This document shows, piece by piece, positions 48,216-58,608 of a stretch of 64,000 nt of DNA. Position 1 is the first letter of the stretch; the number at the start of each line of letters is the position of its first letter. The position numbers and the translations under genes were made by a program. Location: positions 51,253,190 through 51,317,189 of the forward strand of contig CM061244.1 of NCBI GenBank assembly GCA_030848705.1, written 5' to 3'. The notes beneath the pieces were generated by a model, which saw only the letters and a program-made list of their open reading frames with translations, searched no databases and had not been told where the DNA came from. This DNA is from Heracleum sosnowskyi. Taxonomy: Eukaryota; Streptophyta; Magnoliopsida; Apiales; Apiaceae.

Positions 48216-49129
48216 TAAGGGTGAGCAAAAAAATTTAAAAACCGTCCAAACCGCCCGTTTCAAACCGTCCAAACTGAAATTTACGGTTTTATAATGGTTC
48301 GGATCAGTAATGGTTTTATTTTATTAAAAACCGAAAAATAATGGTTGGGTATGGTTTCATTTTTTGTACCGACCAATATAACCGAACCGCCCGTTATAAC
48401 TAAACCGTCTAAATTTATAATATGTATAACAAATTAACGGTATATGATATAGTTGGGAAAAATATGAAAAAATAGCGCAAGGTGCATAATTATTATGATT
48501 ATTTCTACTTATGTCATTCCATTATATGTGTAATTATTTAAATGAGATGTATGTGTAATTGTTTATATTCAATCGTTACAATTTAGATGAAACTGCAGAG
48601 GTCGGTGAAGATGTTCGATCACTTCCCTAATCACTGATTCGTGTTTAGCTTGTCTCACTGTGATACTTGTCTCACTATCTAGATTCTTTTAATAAGCACT
48701 TACTTTTCTTTACTAAATATTTTTCTCGCAGTACATTAAGACCAGGAAAGGACAAGGACATCAAGAATCAAGAATAGATCATTTAAATTTTTACTAGTCC
48801 AAATTTAATTTTGTGTCAATGATTAAAACCTTGTTTTTATTAATATTTTGTACTCTTTTTCGGATTAAGTATTCGATGAACAACCAGTATGTAATGTATA
48901 ACTTGTTTTTGCAGTTTTTTTTGCTAATTACTTGGAAGATATAATTATACTTTTTATTTTAATGGTTAAAAACCGAAACCACCCAAACCAAACCGTTATA
49001 ATTTGGGTGGTTACATTTAGTCTTAACGATCATGATTATGGTAATGGTTACATAAAATGTAAAACCGATAAATTCGGTTTGGATGGTTATGTCCTCCAAA
49101 CCCGATCGTACTGCCCGATACTCACCCTA
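48216..49129. mobile_element. hAT-like nonautonomous element with 8-bp target duplication
   Basis: The termini TAAGGGTGAGCA and TACTCACCCTA are inverted repeats, and CCTTAAAC flanks both sides exactly (48208-48215 and 49130-49137). 914 bp. Subterminal zones are dense in AACCG/CGGTT words on both strands, typical of hAT subterminal transposase sites. No transposase ORF. Confidence 0.87.
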
Positions 49130-49137
49130 CCTTAAAC

Positions 49138-50827
49138 TATTACATCATTATATATTCTTTTTGTGTTTGTCCAAAATAGACAAATCAACAATCTTTTATC
49201 GAAAAAACTATAGAAAGGCATCCTAAGTATTATATGATCTCAAATGTAGAATTTTTACGACACCAAAAACAAGGGTAAGCCTCATATCTGATATCTCAGA
49301 TCTGGAATATTTTTTCAGCGCACAACAAGGGTGATAGACTCTATAGGTGATTCTTATGATGATATAAATTTTGTGCATGAGGGACACGCACCTTAGTCAC
49401 TTGTTCTGCCAGTTTCTGCTCTGTTTTTTGGTACATAGTCTTCTGGATGCCAATTGTATGGCGTATTTAAAATACTCTTCTAAGTATTCTGATCCGAACT
49501 TTGGGACTTTTCATTGTTTTTAAGTAGAAGAGTATTCTGATCCGAACTTTCATAATGGGACTTTGGGAGTTGTCGATGTTTTCAAGTGCTTGTCTTACAT
49601 AAACTAATCCTACTGTTTAGTATTCTTTATTAAAGACTCAACTCTTTAATCCTAATTTGGTAATTTCTGGAAACTGCTGAAACCAACTAAAATGATGCAT
49701 CTCTGAAAGAAGACTGCAAAAAGAAGCAAAACAATGAGCCAAAAGAGTAACCATATGAGTAACACACTAAAGTTGTCATCATTTCCATTCCTATGGATCA
49801 AACTCAAAAGTGGATAAACGATCAACCAAATAAAAACCAGGCTTCCAGAAACTGAAGAAGAAGAAATTCAAGAGTAGTGTTTAACGATGTATAATTACTG
49901 GCGCCACTGCACATCTGTCCTATTGTAAATCCATGGCTGGGTTCTGTGTTTTATCTGACATTCTATAAATCAATGATTAAGAGTTAGCCCACTTGTTCTC
50001 AATAATGTACCTTTTCTATCTTGACTTTTAAGGATGAGGAAGAAGAGAATTCAAGCACCACATTGTTTTGGCAGTTAGGCATGGGAAGAGTGTCAGCATA
50101 CCTTTTGTAAACCTCTATGTGCTTTTAATCTGTGGAAAAAAACAGATATAACTTGATGATTTCCAGAACAATTAGGCACTAATACGGGGTCTGAATTTAT
50201 TGGATACTCTAGCTTTCAAATATCAGTAAAGCCTTGAATGAACAATATTACATAAATTATAGCTAACGGGCATGAGTCTATCTAAACTACTTAATTTAGA
50301 TTTTTAAACATGAGTATTAAGGTATGCCCTTCTTGTTGCCGAAAGAAGAGTAATTGGACTTGAAGTGAAGAGATAACAATATATTTACTTTTTCCCTTGT
50401 GTATTAATCTCAAGGCCCACATGTTGAACTTATAATATTGAACATGAAAATAATGAGGAAACAAACCGTTAAACAAAACACAACGAAAAGGAAAAACAAG
50501 CGTTGTGTAAAATGTTTAAAGTAATTAAGCAAGCCTTATGTATGCTACTTGTTTAAATTCTTTGTCAAGTGTATTTTTTTATTTTCTCTAGTAACTTCTA
50601 ATCATCTGGAATAATGCAGAAAATAAGGTTTGTAAAATCAGGGCTCTTCCTCTATGTCATTCATGAAATTATTAGATCTCTACAATGTTTTTAATATTTA
50701 CCATTCTTTCTGTTCAAAAGAACTTCATATTATATAAGATGTGGTGATACGTTCTTGCCAATGTGTATCAAAGCTAGCTAGCATTTAAATTCACCATTTA
50801 GATACCTTTTTCGTAAGTTTAAGGTAA
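49138..50827. other. Intergenic, nothing recognised
   Basis: AT-rich with a local direct duplication of AGTATTCTGATCCGAACTTT (near 49485 and 49531). No gene, RNA or transposon end identified. Confidence 0.4.
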
Positions 50828-50856
50828 CTAGCTTCAATACCCGTGCAAGGCATGGG
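50828..50856 (-). other. Helitron 3' terminus on the minus strand (second Helitron)
   Basis: On the plus strand CTAG (50828-50831) is preceded by A, and CCCGTGC (50840-50846) pairs with GCATGGG (50850-50856), with one G:T pair. Hairpin-to-end spacing is the same as in the other two Helitron ends. The element should extend rightwards; its 5' end is uncertain. Confidence 0.7.
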
Positions 50857-51089
50857 ATCGCTCTAACCGACAGAACTTGATGTTATTTTGTAACGATATT
50901 TTCTAGTTCACGTCAGTTTAATTTTGCGATGATAAGTATTCTTCAGTTTCTGTGGTGATCCCGCCACAAGTTTGAACTTGTTGGTGGCACTATGTGCCAT
51001 GATGTCAATCGATTCACGGGAATTGCCATCATTCAGCCCCAGGCCATGCTATTAAAGAATTTTTGAAAAATGTCGGTGCAAGGTAACAA

Positions 51090-52870
51090 CTAGTATTGAA
51101 AGCAGGTCGCCTTTGGAATATGAGTAGGGCTCCTAGGTGGCGCGTTCGTGGAGGCAAACCGAAGGAAGAGCAAAAGGAAGGTTGGGTGCTTGTGGGGCGA
51201 GGCCGCCCGGCCTCGAATAGGCGGGGGCTTAGCTCTGGGCCCCCCTGCTTGCGGAAATGAATGGATCAGAAGGGGGCTGGGTTCTCGATTTCCCTTGAAA
51301 GACTGTCTCTTATTTCCAACTCAATAACGCAGGTGGAAGAAGCGAAGCTCGACTGGGAGCGAAGGCTAGCGCTTTTCTGGGAGCATCTGCCTCCTTTCCC
51401 TCTTGAGATGATAGCACATGCAATGCAGGAAGCCCGACCCCCTATTGATTCTGCTTCTTTAGTTCAATTCTTTAAATTCCTTTTCACTGGGAACAACTCC
51501 TAGTTCTGAGAGACAGATATTCGCCAGGTCCGATATTGGATCATTTGCCGCTCACTTTCTTATGATGAGGAAATGGATTGAATTCAGACAGATGTCCGTG
51601 AAAAACAATTTACACATACCCTATTTAGTGAAGTCCCTCCTTCCCAACCTCTCCTTAGCACTTCTTTCTTTTCTTTGTCTTCTATCGTTCGTATACCGTA
51701 TATAGGTCTACGCACTTGCTAGCACTTCTTTTGCGTCCTATTTTTTCCTCGATCTTCAAAGAAAAGGTGTTGTCTGAGTGTAGTGTGAGCAATGTGATGC
51801 GATGGACTTTACGAACGGGGCTAGGTGATGTCAAGCTGGACCAACATCCAGCCGAGAGAGGGCAGTCTTTAGAAGCAAGTTGGGAAACCAAGAGAACGCC
51901 TCGCATTTTCTTCTCTTCTTCTCGCCCTAGGAGTAGCACAAAAAGAAGGATTAGCGTTATGGACCCAATGATAAACCACTAAAACCTTACTCGCCATCCC
52001 ACTTCTAATCCAAATCTCTTCATTCCACTCCCAGGTCCAATGTGCGAGTTTTACGCCCCCTCTCCCTGTGGGCCTATGGAAGAAGTGAAGACCGTGCGTG
52101 GGTGGAAACTTGAGAAAGAGACCAAGCTATTGGAATCCATCTTACAAAGTGCCATCCGCTTGACACTGACCGGGAGGGCTAAATAATGAATCAATTATTC
52201 ATTGAAGATCAGATCTATCTCTGTATGTGATGAGCTATACCACCCCCCCGGACGAAACACTTACCCGTATCTTGTTCGTTCTGGAAACACGTCGTGTTCT
52301 CGATTTCCGGGCCGGGCAGGAGGTGAGGCCATAAGAGAAGATTGCCCTCCCGGTAAGGAAGAGGAGAAAAAGGTGTTGTCATCTATCTCGACCAGTTTCC
52401 TGAGGCGTTGGAAATCCAGACCGGTTCAGAGAATCACTGGCGCTATTTAGCCCTTCATTTCGCCAACAATGCCGTTGGGGGACTTGTTTATCTCACATTC
52501 TCTAGTCTCCCGCACTGCTCAATTAAGTGTGCGACTCTGTATGAGGACCTCCTGCCTAAAAGGATTCGATAAAGAGAATGTGAGTGAGCAGGAGATTCAT
52601 AGACACAGAAAAATCAAAGCCGTAGGCGGGTATTCAAATAAAGGGGAGCACCGAAGCCCTGCTCCTGTTCTCGTAGTAAAGCAATCTTGCTTGATTCTAC
52701 AGCTTCCTAGCTTGATGTTTGACTGGGCTTACACACATTCACTCACTTAAATCGAGTGTGCTCCAAGCTGATACAGGCTTTAATAAAGTAGACTATAGTG
52801 ACGCTAGGGCCTAGTCGGCTTCAACCATCAAAACAATTTCGACAAGAATTTATCCAGTTGAGGCATCTTT
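51090..52870. other. Probable nuclear copy of mitochondrial DNA (NUMT)
   Basis: GC content is visibly higher than in the surroundings (roughly half GC against about a third), A/T runs are few, and purine- and pyrimidine-rich blocks of the kind seen in plant mitochondrial intergenic DNA occur (GGGCCCCCC, CCGACCCCCTATTGATTC, GGGCCGGGCAGG). Small ORFs inside (51261-51503, 52202-52450, 52469-52750) have no family resemblance that I can name. No standard mitochondrial gene was recognised, so the assignment rests on composition and style only. Confidence 0.5.
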
Positions 52871-53984
52871 CTTTCGAACAAAGTAGAATATTTACAAGGA
52901 AGATCGGTTTGGTATTAGTCCGAAGAAGATTTTGTTCTTAGTTAAATGTATTTGATGATTAATTTTATAAGCTAATTAATAATCAGATAGAAATTACTTG
53001 AAGGTGTCAAATAAAGGCTCCATTTCGAAAGTACCAATATTCTCCATAATTCTCTATATGCGACTGAAGTATTATACTTGTCCTTAATGCATGAGGTGGC
53101 GGTATTGAGATGCACATATATTCGTATTCTAAAAAATTGTTTGATCTAGTTAAAAAAATCGGAAAAAATCTGATTCAAAAAAAGTCCACCTCAATTGGAT
53201 CCAGCCCGCAGACTTAAACGAATGACATATTTTTCACAAAACCCCGGTCCGGTTCGAGCCGAATAAACCCAAATTTAATCTCGATTTGGACGTAGTCTTG
53301 ATCAGGATAGAAGTCTAATCCAAAAAGTTAGAATTTTCAATTAAATCTCGGATAAAAGCTTAAAATTTTCAATTAAATCTGAAAAAATAAAAAAAGAAGA
53401 AGTTAAAGTTATCAATATCTAAAATAATTTGTAAAAATCCAATTTGGACCCTCCTGATCCGACCCTATCTACGGTTATAAATATTTTAGAGGAAATTTAT
53501 CTCGGTTTAAAAAAGCCCGGCCCTATCGGATATCGAAAAATCGGACCTGAATCAGGATTACGTTCATCTCTAGTCAGGGTAACAACTATCGAGGTGCTTA
53601 GATTATTACTTATATTATCTGATATGTATGAACCTAGTTGAGACAAAATGATTACTATTTTGTATTATTTGAGCTAGTCGTTAACATGAAAGCCCGTAGT
53701 TGTTTTAATTCCCTACCCCATATAAATTTTTTTGTAATAGAATTAACATCCTGATAAGTATTGGATACTCGGACTAAAAAGTCATATTATGTGACTAAAA
53801 ATGCATTTGTGCTTTGTCTTAAAATTGTGAATACAATGAAAGAAACATAATTGAATTTACTTTAAGAGATACGTGTCTATTGGATATACTTTATACCAAT
53901 AACCATTTTTATTAATAATTAGATGAATGAAATAATCTTGAATAAAAACTAAAGTGTAAAATAATATATGTTAAAGGCATAACA
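52871..53984. other. Intergenic, nothing recognised
   Basis: Partly richer in CCGG-type words (about 53215-53540), suggestive of an old MITE, but no terminal repeats could be paired. Confidence 0.35.
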
Positions 53985-54217
53985 TGTAACACCCCAGTCC
54001 CACATCGAGGAGATTTGGGACTTCTGTTTAGTTTATAAGACAAAGTACTACTACTAATTAGCACCAACAAATCATGATCTTTTGGGGGCCTATGGTGGGC
54101 TAGTCGTTACCCAAGTTGGCTGCATTTGGGCCAGTAGGCTTCGGCTTATTTCGGACTCGGAATCGGGACTTGACCCGATTTTCGAAAAAGGCTCAGGATT
54201 TGACCCGAGTTGTCACA
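53985..54217 (+). repeat. Candidate short solo LTR (TRIM-like)
   Basis: Begins TGTAACACCCCAGTCCCACA and ends TTGTCACA, with TAACA before and TAACC after (4 of 5 matching). The CCCACATCGAGGAGATTTGGG block resembles a word common in short plant LTRs. No second copy nearby. Confidence 0.45.
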
Positions 54218-54253
54218 TAACCATACTAATGGGTTTTATACCACAAAAAAAAA

Positions 54254-54467
54254 AGCCCAAGTAGCTCAATGGTTAAATTGGTGACTTGAAATTCTTAGTA
54301 GTTAGTATTGAAGTGTCTTAGGTTCGATTCCCATCAAGATGAAATTTTTCTTACATTTTTATAACATTTGACTTTAGAGGGGCATTATTGAAGTGTCTTA
54401 GGTTCGATTCCCATCAAGATAAAAAATTTCGTACATTTTTATAACATTTGACTTTAGAGGGGCATTA
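54254..54467 (+). repeat. tRNA-like A and B boxes with 80-bp tandem duplication
   Basis: TAGCTCAATGGTTA matches a tRNA A box and GGTTCGATTCC matches a B box. The B-box segment (54308-54386) is repeated at 54387-54467 with few changes. It could be a SINE head or a tRNA relic; no complete cloverleaf is seen. Confidence 0.55.
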
Positions 54468-54804
54468 AAGTAAAATTATGATGCATTGAAGGGTATAATT
54501 GTAAAACTACTTTGAATAAAATAGGACATGTTGTGCTATTATATATATAACTAGCATAAAAACCCGTGCAAGGCACGGGCTGCTAGCTTAGATTGTGATT
54601 TTAAACTAAACCACGCATTATCAATGTCATTTGACATATATGATTGTATATTTTTGATGTTCATAGAGTTTTTATTGTTAATGTTATGACTATGTTGTAC
54701 GAGTAGTTTTGATAAATCATGTCTGTTTTTAATTTTGTTGTGGATCATAGAATAGAATTAGAGTGTTCTATGGATGTTTTCTAATTAAGAATACATTTTT
54801 AAAA

Positions 54805-55711
54805 GACTAAAATTCACTTTGCATCCCTTAACTTTGACTGAAACTCAAAATTGTATCACTTCTTTCTCAAATTGCAGGTTGCATCCCATTCATTTTTTAA
54901 GTATTTCACTATGCATCCCTTTGTCTCTCCTCCGTTAAATTGTGTCGTTACAGTCTATTTGAATGAGGGACATAATAGGAATTTCATCCAAAAATGAATG
55001 AAGTATGATACATATACTCTATTCATCTTAAAATAATTTTAAGTGTCGCTTTGACTTTCTGCACGTATTTTAAGGTGCAAAATAGAGCGACTTTCACATA
55101 TTATTTTTAAAATTTTCTTTTTCTGAATAAAAATATAGCATTTAAACTTTTATTCAGAAAAAGAAAATCTAAAAAATAATTAGTGGAAGTCACTTTTTTT
55201 CACACCTTAAAATACGTGCAGAAAGTCAAAGCGACACTTATTTTGGGACGGAGGGAGTATGTCTTATATTCATGATTCTAAAAATTCTCGATTTCACCAA
55301 TTAATCCCCGTTTAATCCTCTACAAGGTGATCGACCAATTCGATTTTTAAAATTCGATTAATCCTTACAAGTATTTTTTAATCGAAATATTATAAATAAC
55401 TTATTAGAAATAAAAGAATATATTAATCAAATATGAATAATTATAAATTTTTTGATACGATAAATATATATTAGTTAATAAATAACTAATAGAATCAGAA
55501 TAATACATTAAAATATAATATTCTTGTTACATCGGCACCTGCAAGCCCTCATTAAAATAGATGGTAACGTCACAATTTAACGGAAAAGAGTCAAAGAGAT
55601 GCATAGTGAAATGCTAAAGAAACATATGGGATGCAACATGCATTTTGAGAAAGAAGTGGTACAATTTTGAGTTTCAGCCAAAGTTAAGGGATGCAAAGTG
55701 AATTTTAGTCT
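54805..55711. mobile_element. MULE-like MITE with ~150-bp terminal inverted repeats
   Basis: Starts GACTAAAATTCACTTTGCAT and ends with its complement. Inverted similarity runs for about 150 bp at around 90 percent. A perfect 9-bp duplication TTTTTAAAA flanks it (54796-54804, 55712-55720), diagnostic of Mutator-like elements. Noncoding. Termini resemble the element at 43957-44878 (GACTAA start, TTTGCATCCC blocks), so both belong to one family. Confidence 0.9.
55017..55257. mobile_element. Stowaway-type MITE nested in the second MULE-like MITE
   Basis: The right end GGGACGGAGGGAG is followed by TA. The left end is eroded (CTCTATTCATCTTAAAAT) after TA at 55015-55016. Long inverted arms (GTGTCGCTTTGACTTTCTGC and complement) confirm the fold-back. 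Confidence 0.82.
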
Positions 55712-55720
55712 TTTTAAAAT

Positions 55721-56700
55721 TATAATCCTAAATTTTTTCCAGTTCTTCAAAAATGATGCATTCATTTAGTTCATCTCCGACAATATTCAAGGTAGAAACT
55801 AAATAGCATTCAAGATGATGCAGTATGAGATTGTATGTTTTAGTCCTGATTTTACTCAAAAGCTTTCCTAAATCTTCTAATACTTTAGACCTTGCGTTTT
55901 CAGTTCTTAAAACTTTTTTTGTAACTCTTTTATGTCTTTTCTTCTGACCTCTTGATTTTAAGCATTTTTTATCTTTATTTCTCTTACCTTGTCTACCTAA
56001 CTTTCAGAACATAGGACAATGTAGCTGATTGACTTAAGTGGAACTATCTTGTGCCAAATCATTCTATTATTAAGTACGTTTGGTACCATTTCTATGTGTT
56101 TCAATTCTTTCAAACAAACAGACTTTTTTTAACTCTGAACTTGAGAATTGATCAATTATGGACGAATAAATGTTTTTTGCTTATATCATCGTAAGTTAAA
56201 ATTGCTCATATGCCTTCTGAGTTATGTCCGTGTTTTGACAATGAATTCATCCATTATTTTTTTCAAAATACACATCTTTAATAATTAAAACACGGGTCAT
56301 TTTTCTAGCAATTAACATAAATTTCTATTTATTGCGGTTAATTTTTTTTTCTAGGTATGGTTGCACATATTTTTCGGCTGTTACAATGTACTTACTTTAA
56401 TTTATATAGATAATTTGATTGATCGGGGACTATAATTTTAAATAACCCGGGCTGTATAATGTGATTTGATCTGATCATAATGTACGATATGCAATATCAT
56501 GTTTTTTTAAATTTGTTATGGACTATATATTTTAATCTTTTTATTGTTTACATAAATTATTATCAAAATTTTAGAATATATAATTCATTTAATTGTTTTG
56601 TTGTACTATATATTTATTTTTATTATCTTGCCTTTTACAATATTTTTACTCAAAACAAATAGTTTTTCATATGTTTTATTTATGTTTTTTAGTTATTTTA
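55721..56700. other. AT-rich Helitron interior, nothing recognised
   Basis: No coding potential or terminal repeats seen. Confidence 0.4.
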
Positions 56701-56702
56701 CG

Positions 56703-56780
<78 letters not shown>
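56701..56780. repeat. Compound microsatellite (CG)5(CA)n(TA)n
   Basis: CG5, about 16 CA units, then about 20 TA units without interruption. The His/Thr/Tyr/Ile-rich ORFs across it are artefacts. Confidence 0.97.
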
Positions 56781-56782
<2 letters not shown>

Positions 56783-56908
56783 AAATAACTAATTATTTTC
56801 TTTCATTAAATTAATTTAAAATTTATTTGATAATAACAAAAAATGTGTCATATATATAATGCATCTAATCTAATTATAAATCTAGTCACTCCTATTATAT
56901 ATATATAT

Positions 56909-57322
56909 ATGTCATTGCTCCATGAAGAACACTCTTATATAAAGAACAATAAAGAACACCATAGAATCTTACATAAATTGCATGTTTATTCTAATTTTCT
57001 CACCAAAAAAAGTTTATTACGAATAAAAATAGAATCTAACAAAAAATTAGAATCAAATAAAACATGATTACATGTAATTTCATTGTGATAAATATATATA
57101 TATATACAAGATTTTGTACTGGATTCTATACTGGATTATATGTAATGTTTAATTTTTAAATTTAGATGAGATTCTACGTTAAATTCGATATGTTAGGCTT
57201 AATTGTTGTTCAATTTTATTATTCTAATTTTAAAAAATCAATTTTTATGAAAAATAAAGTGTTTATGATGGTGTTCTATATTGTTCTTTATATAATGTGT
57301 TCTTCCTAGAGTGCAACTCATA
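56909..57322. mobile_element. MITE candidate with ~50-bp imperfect inverted repeats
   Basis: The left block with GAAGAACAC, TATATAAAGAACAATA and AGAACACCAT is mirrored at 57265-57320. Both ends abut (TA)n runs, which hides the target duplication. About 414 bp, AT-rich, noncoding. Confidence 0.6.
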
Positions 57323-58320
57323 TATATATATATATATATTATTCAAAATATAGTTTGGTAGTCGGTCGGTCAATACGACATTCATATTCTGATATTTGCA
57401 CTTTAGTCCCTTTTCTTTTGCAATTTGACCTTAATTTATTAAAAACAACAATTTTAATTAAATATATTTTTAAAATATTGTTAAACACAAAACTCTTAAA
57501 ACACAATTTAATCACGCTCAAACAAAAACACACATGTCAATTCAACATTAAGTTCAACAATCACATAAAACTATTCAAATTTAAGATGAAATTCAAACAA
57601 AGTAAATATAAATGTAAAATAAGAAGAATATGAATGTCGTATGCACCACACTGACTTTATACTTGTAGTATAGATAATAACAAATAATTATAAATATCAT
57701 GTATACATGTTATCAATATGTGCTATTTAACAATGATTATTGTGCGATAAATAAAGTAATTCTCGTTCGAGGATTCAGGTGGGTTCGACGAATGAGTTCA
57801 TGTTCGGAGTCTCCCCGACCCCGAAGTGACCGATCGCCCATACCTAAATTATTGTCTAATTTTTACACATGTTTTAACACTAATTTCATTAATTTAAAAA
57901 TAAATAAGTCATAAATATGTAAATAAACTACTTGTAATATGTTATTTATGTTATATCAATGTTTAATAATACATATTATATATTATATATTTGAATAATT
58001 CAAATATATTGTGTAGTACAAGAAAAAGTTCGACTCTGATGCAAGAAAATATAATATATTATAGCTATCGATACATATACAAAATATTTGTTTAGCTAAA
58101 AGAAAGATAAAAAACACCACACATAATATTGTTTTTAAAACTTAATATTAATATTTTATAAGACTGGTAGTATATATGATTCTGTATGATATTTTAAGTA
58201 TTAAAAAAATAAAGTTGAATAAATATTATAAATCACCTTAATTTTTACTCAAAAATTTAAATAATAATAAATATATGATAAGAAAGATGTGAGGTTTATG
58301 TCATATGATTTTTCGTTCAA
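57323..58320. other. AT-rich Helitron interior, nothing recognised
   Basis: One GC-richer patch (about 57755-57845) of unknown origin; otherwise featureless. Confidence 0.4.
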
Positions 58321-58333
58321 AATCAAAAAGAAT

Positions 58334-58400
58334 CATGTAGCTCAATGGTTAGAAGGATGACTTCTTTGGCGAATGTCAGGGGTTCGATTTCTATTTCTGA
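58334..58400 (+). repeat. tRNA-like A and B boxes near Helitron 5' end
   Basis: TAGCTCAATGGTTAGAAGGA (A box) and GGGGTTCGATTTCT (B-like box) lie about 35 bases apart. Arrangement matches that at 54254, including the distance of about 200 bp to a TATTATATATA block. Confidence 0.55.
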
Positions 58401-58608
58401 CTAAAACATTATTTACTCGATTTTTTCCTCCAGAGAATAGTGTCATGGCATGTAATTTCTTAATATATAAGGGTAAAATGGTAAACAGGAGGTTTATTGG
58501 CTTAAAATGCCCTTAAATTAACCTCTTCTTCTCCTATTATATATAGAAGAGATAGATAGATTCTCACTTAATATACGGAACATCTTGACTTATTTTTTTT
58601 AAGTCCTC

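Larger units (their letters stand above)
54551..58560 (-). mobile_element. Nonautonomous Helitron on the minus strand
   Basis: The 3' end is at 54551: CTAG preceded by A, with the hairpin CCCGTGC-AAG-GCACGGG at 54563-54579. The probable 5' end at about 58560 reads, on the minus strand, TCTATCTATCTCTTCTATAT then ATAATAGGAG, a TC start of the kind seen in plant Helitrons, with T next on the plus strand. No Rep or helicase inside; it contains MITEs and microsatellites. The 5' end is the less certain boundary. Confidence 0.65.

Noticed and set aside
51261..51503. A named mitochondrial gene in the GC-rich block
   Set aside because: The 80-codon ORF resembles no gene I can identify; only composition supports organelle origin.
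53985..54217. Cassandra-type TRIM (5S rRNA-derived)
   Set aside because: The start resembles such elements, but I see no 5S promoter boxes.
54254..54330. Functional tRNA genes at 54254 and 58334
   Set aside because: A and B boxes are present, but no acceptor stem or full cloverleaf can be paired.
54535..54550. Firm 5' end for the Helitron starting at 50828
   Set aside because: The TATTATATATA block is suggestive, but the required terminal GA followed by T is missing, so no boundary is claimed.
56593..56814. ORFs rich in His-Thr and Tyr-Ile
   Set aside because: They translate the (CA)n(TA)n repeat.
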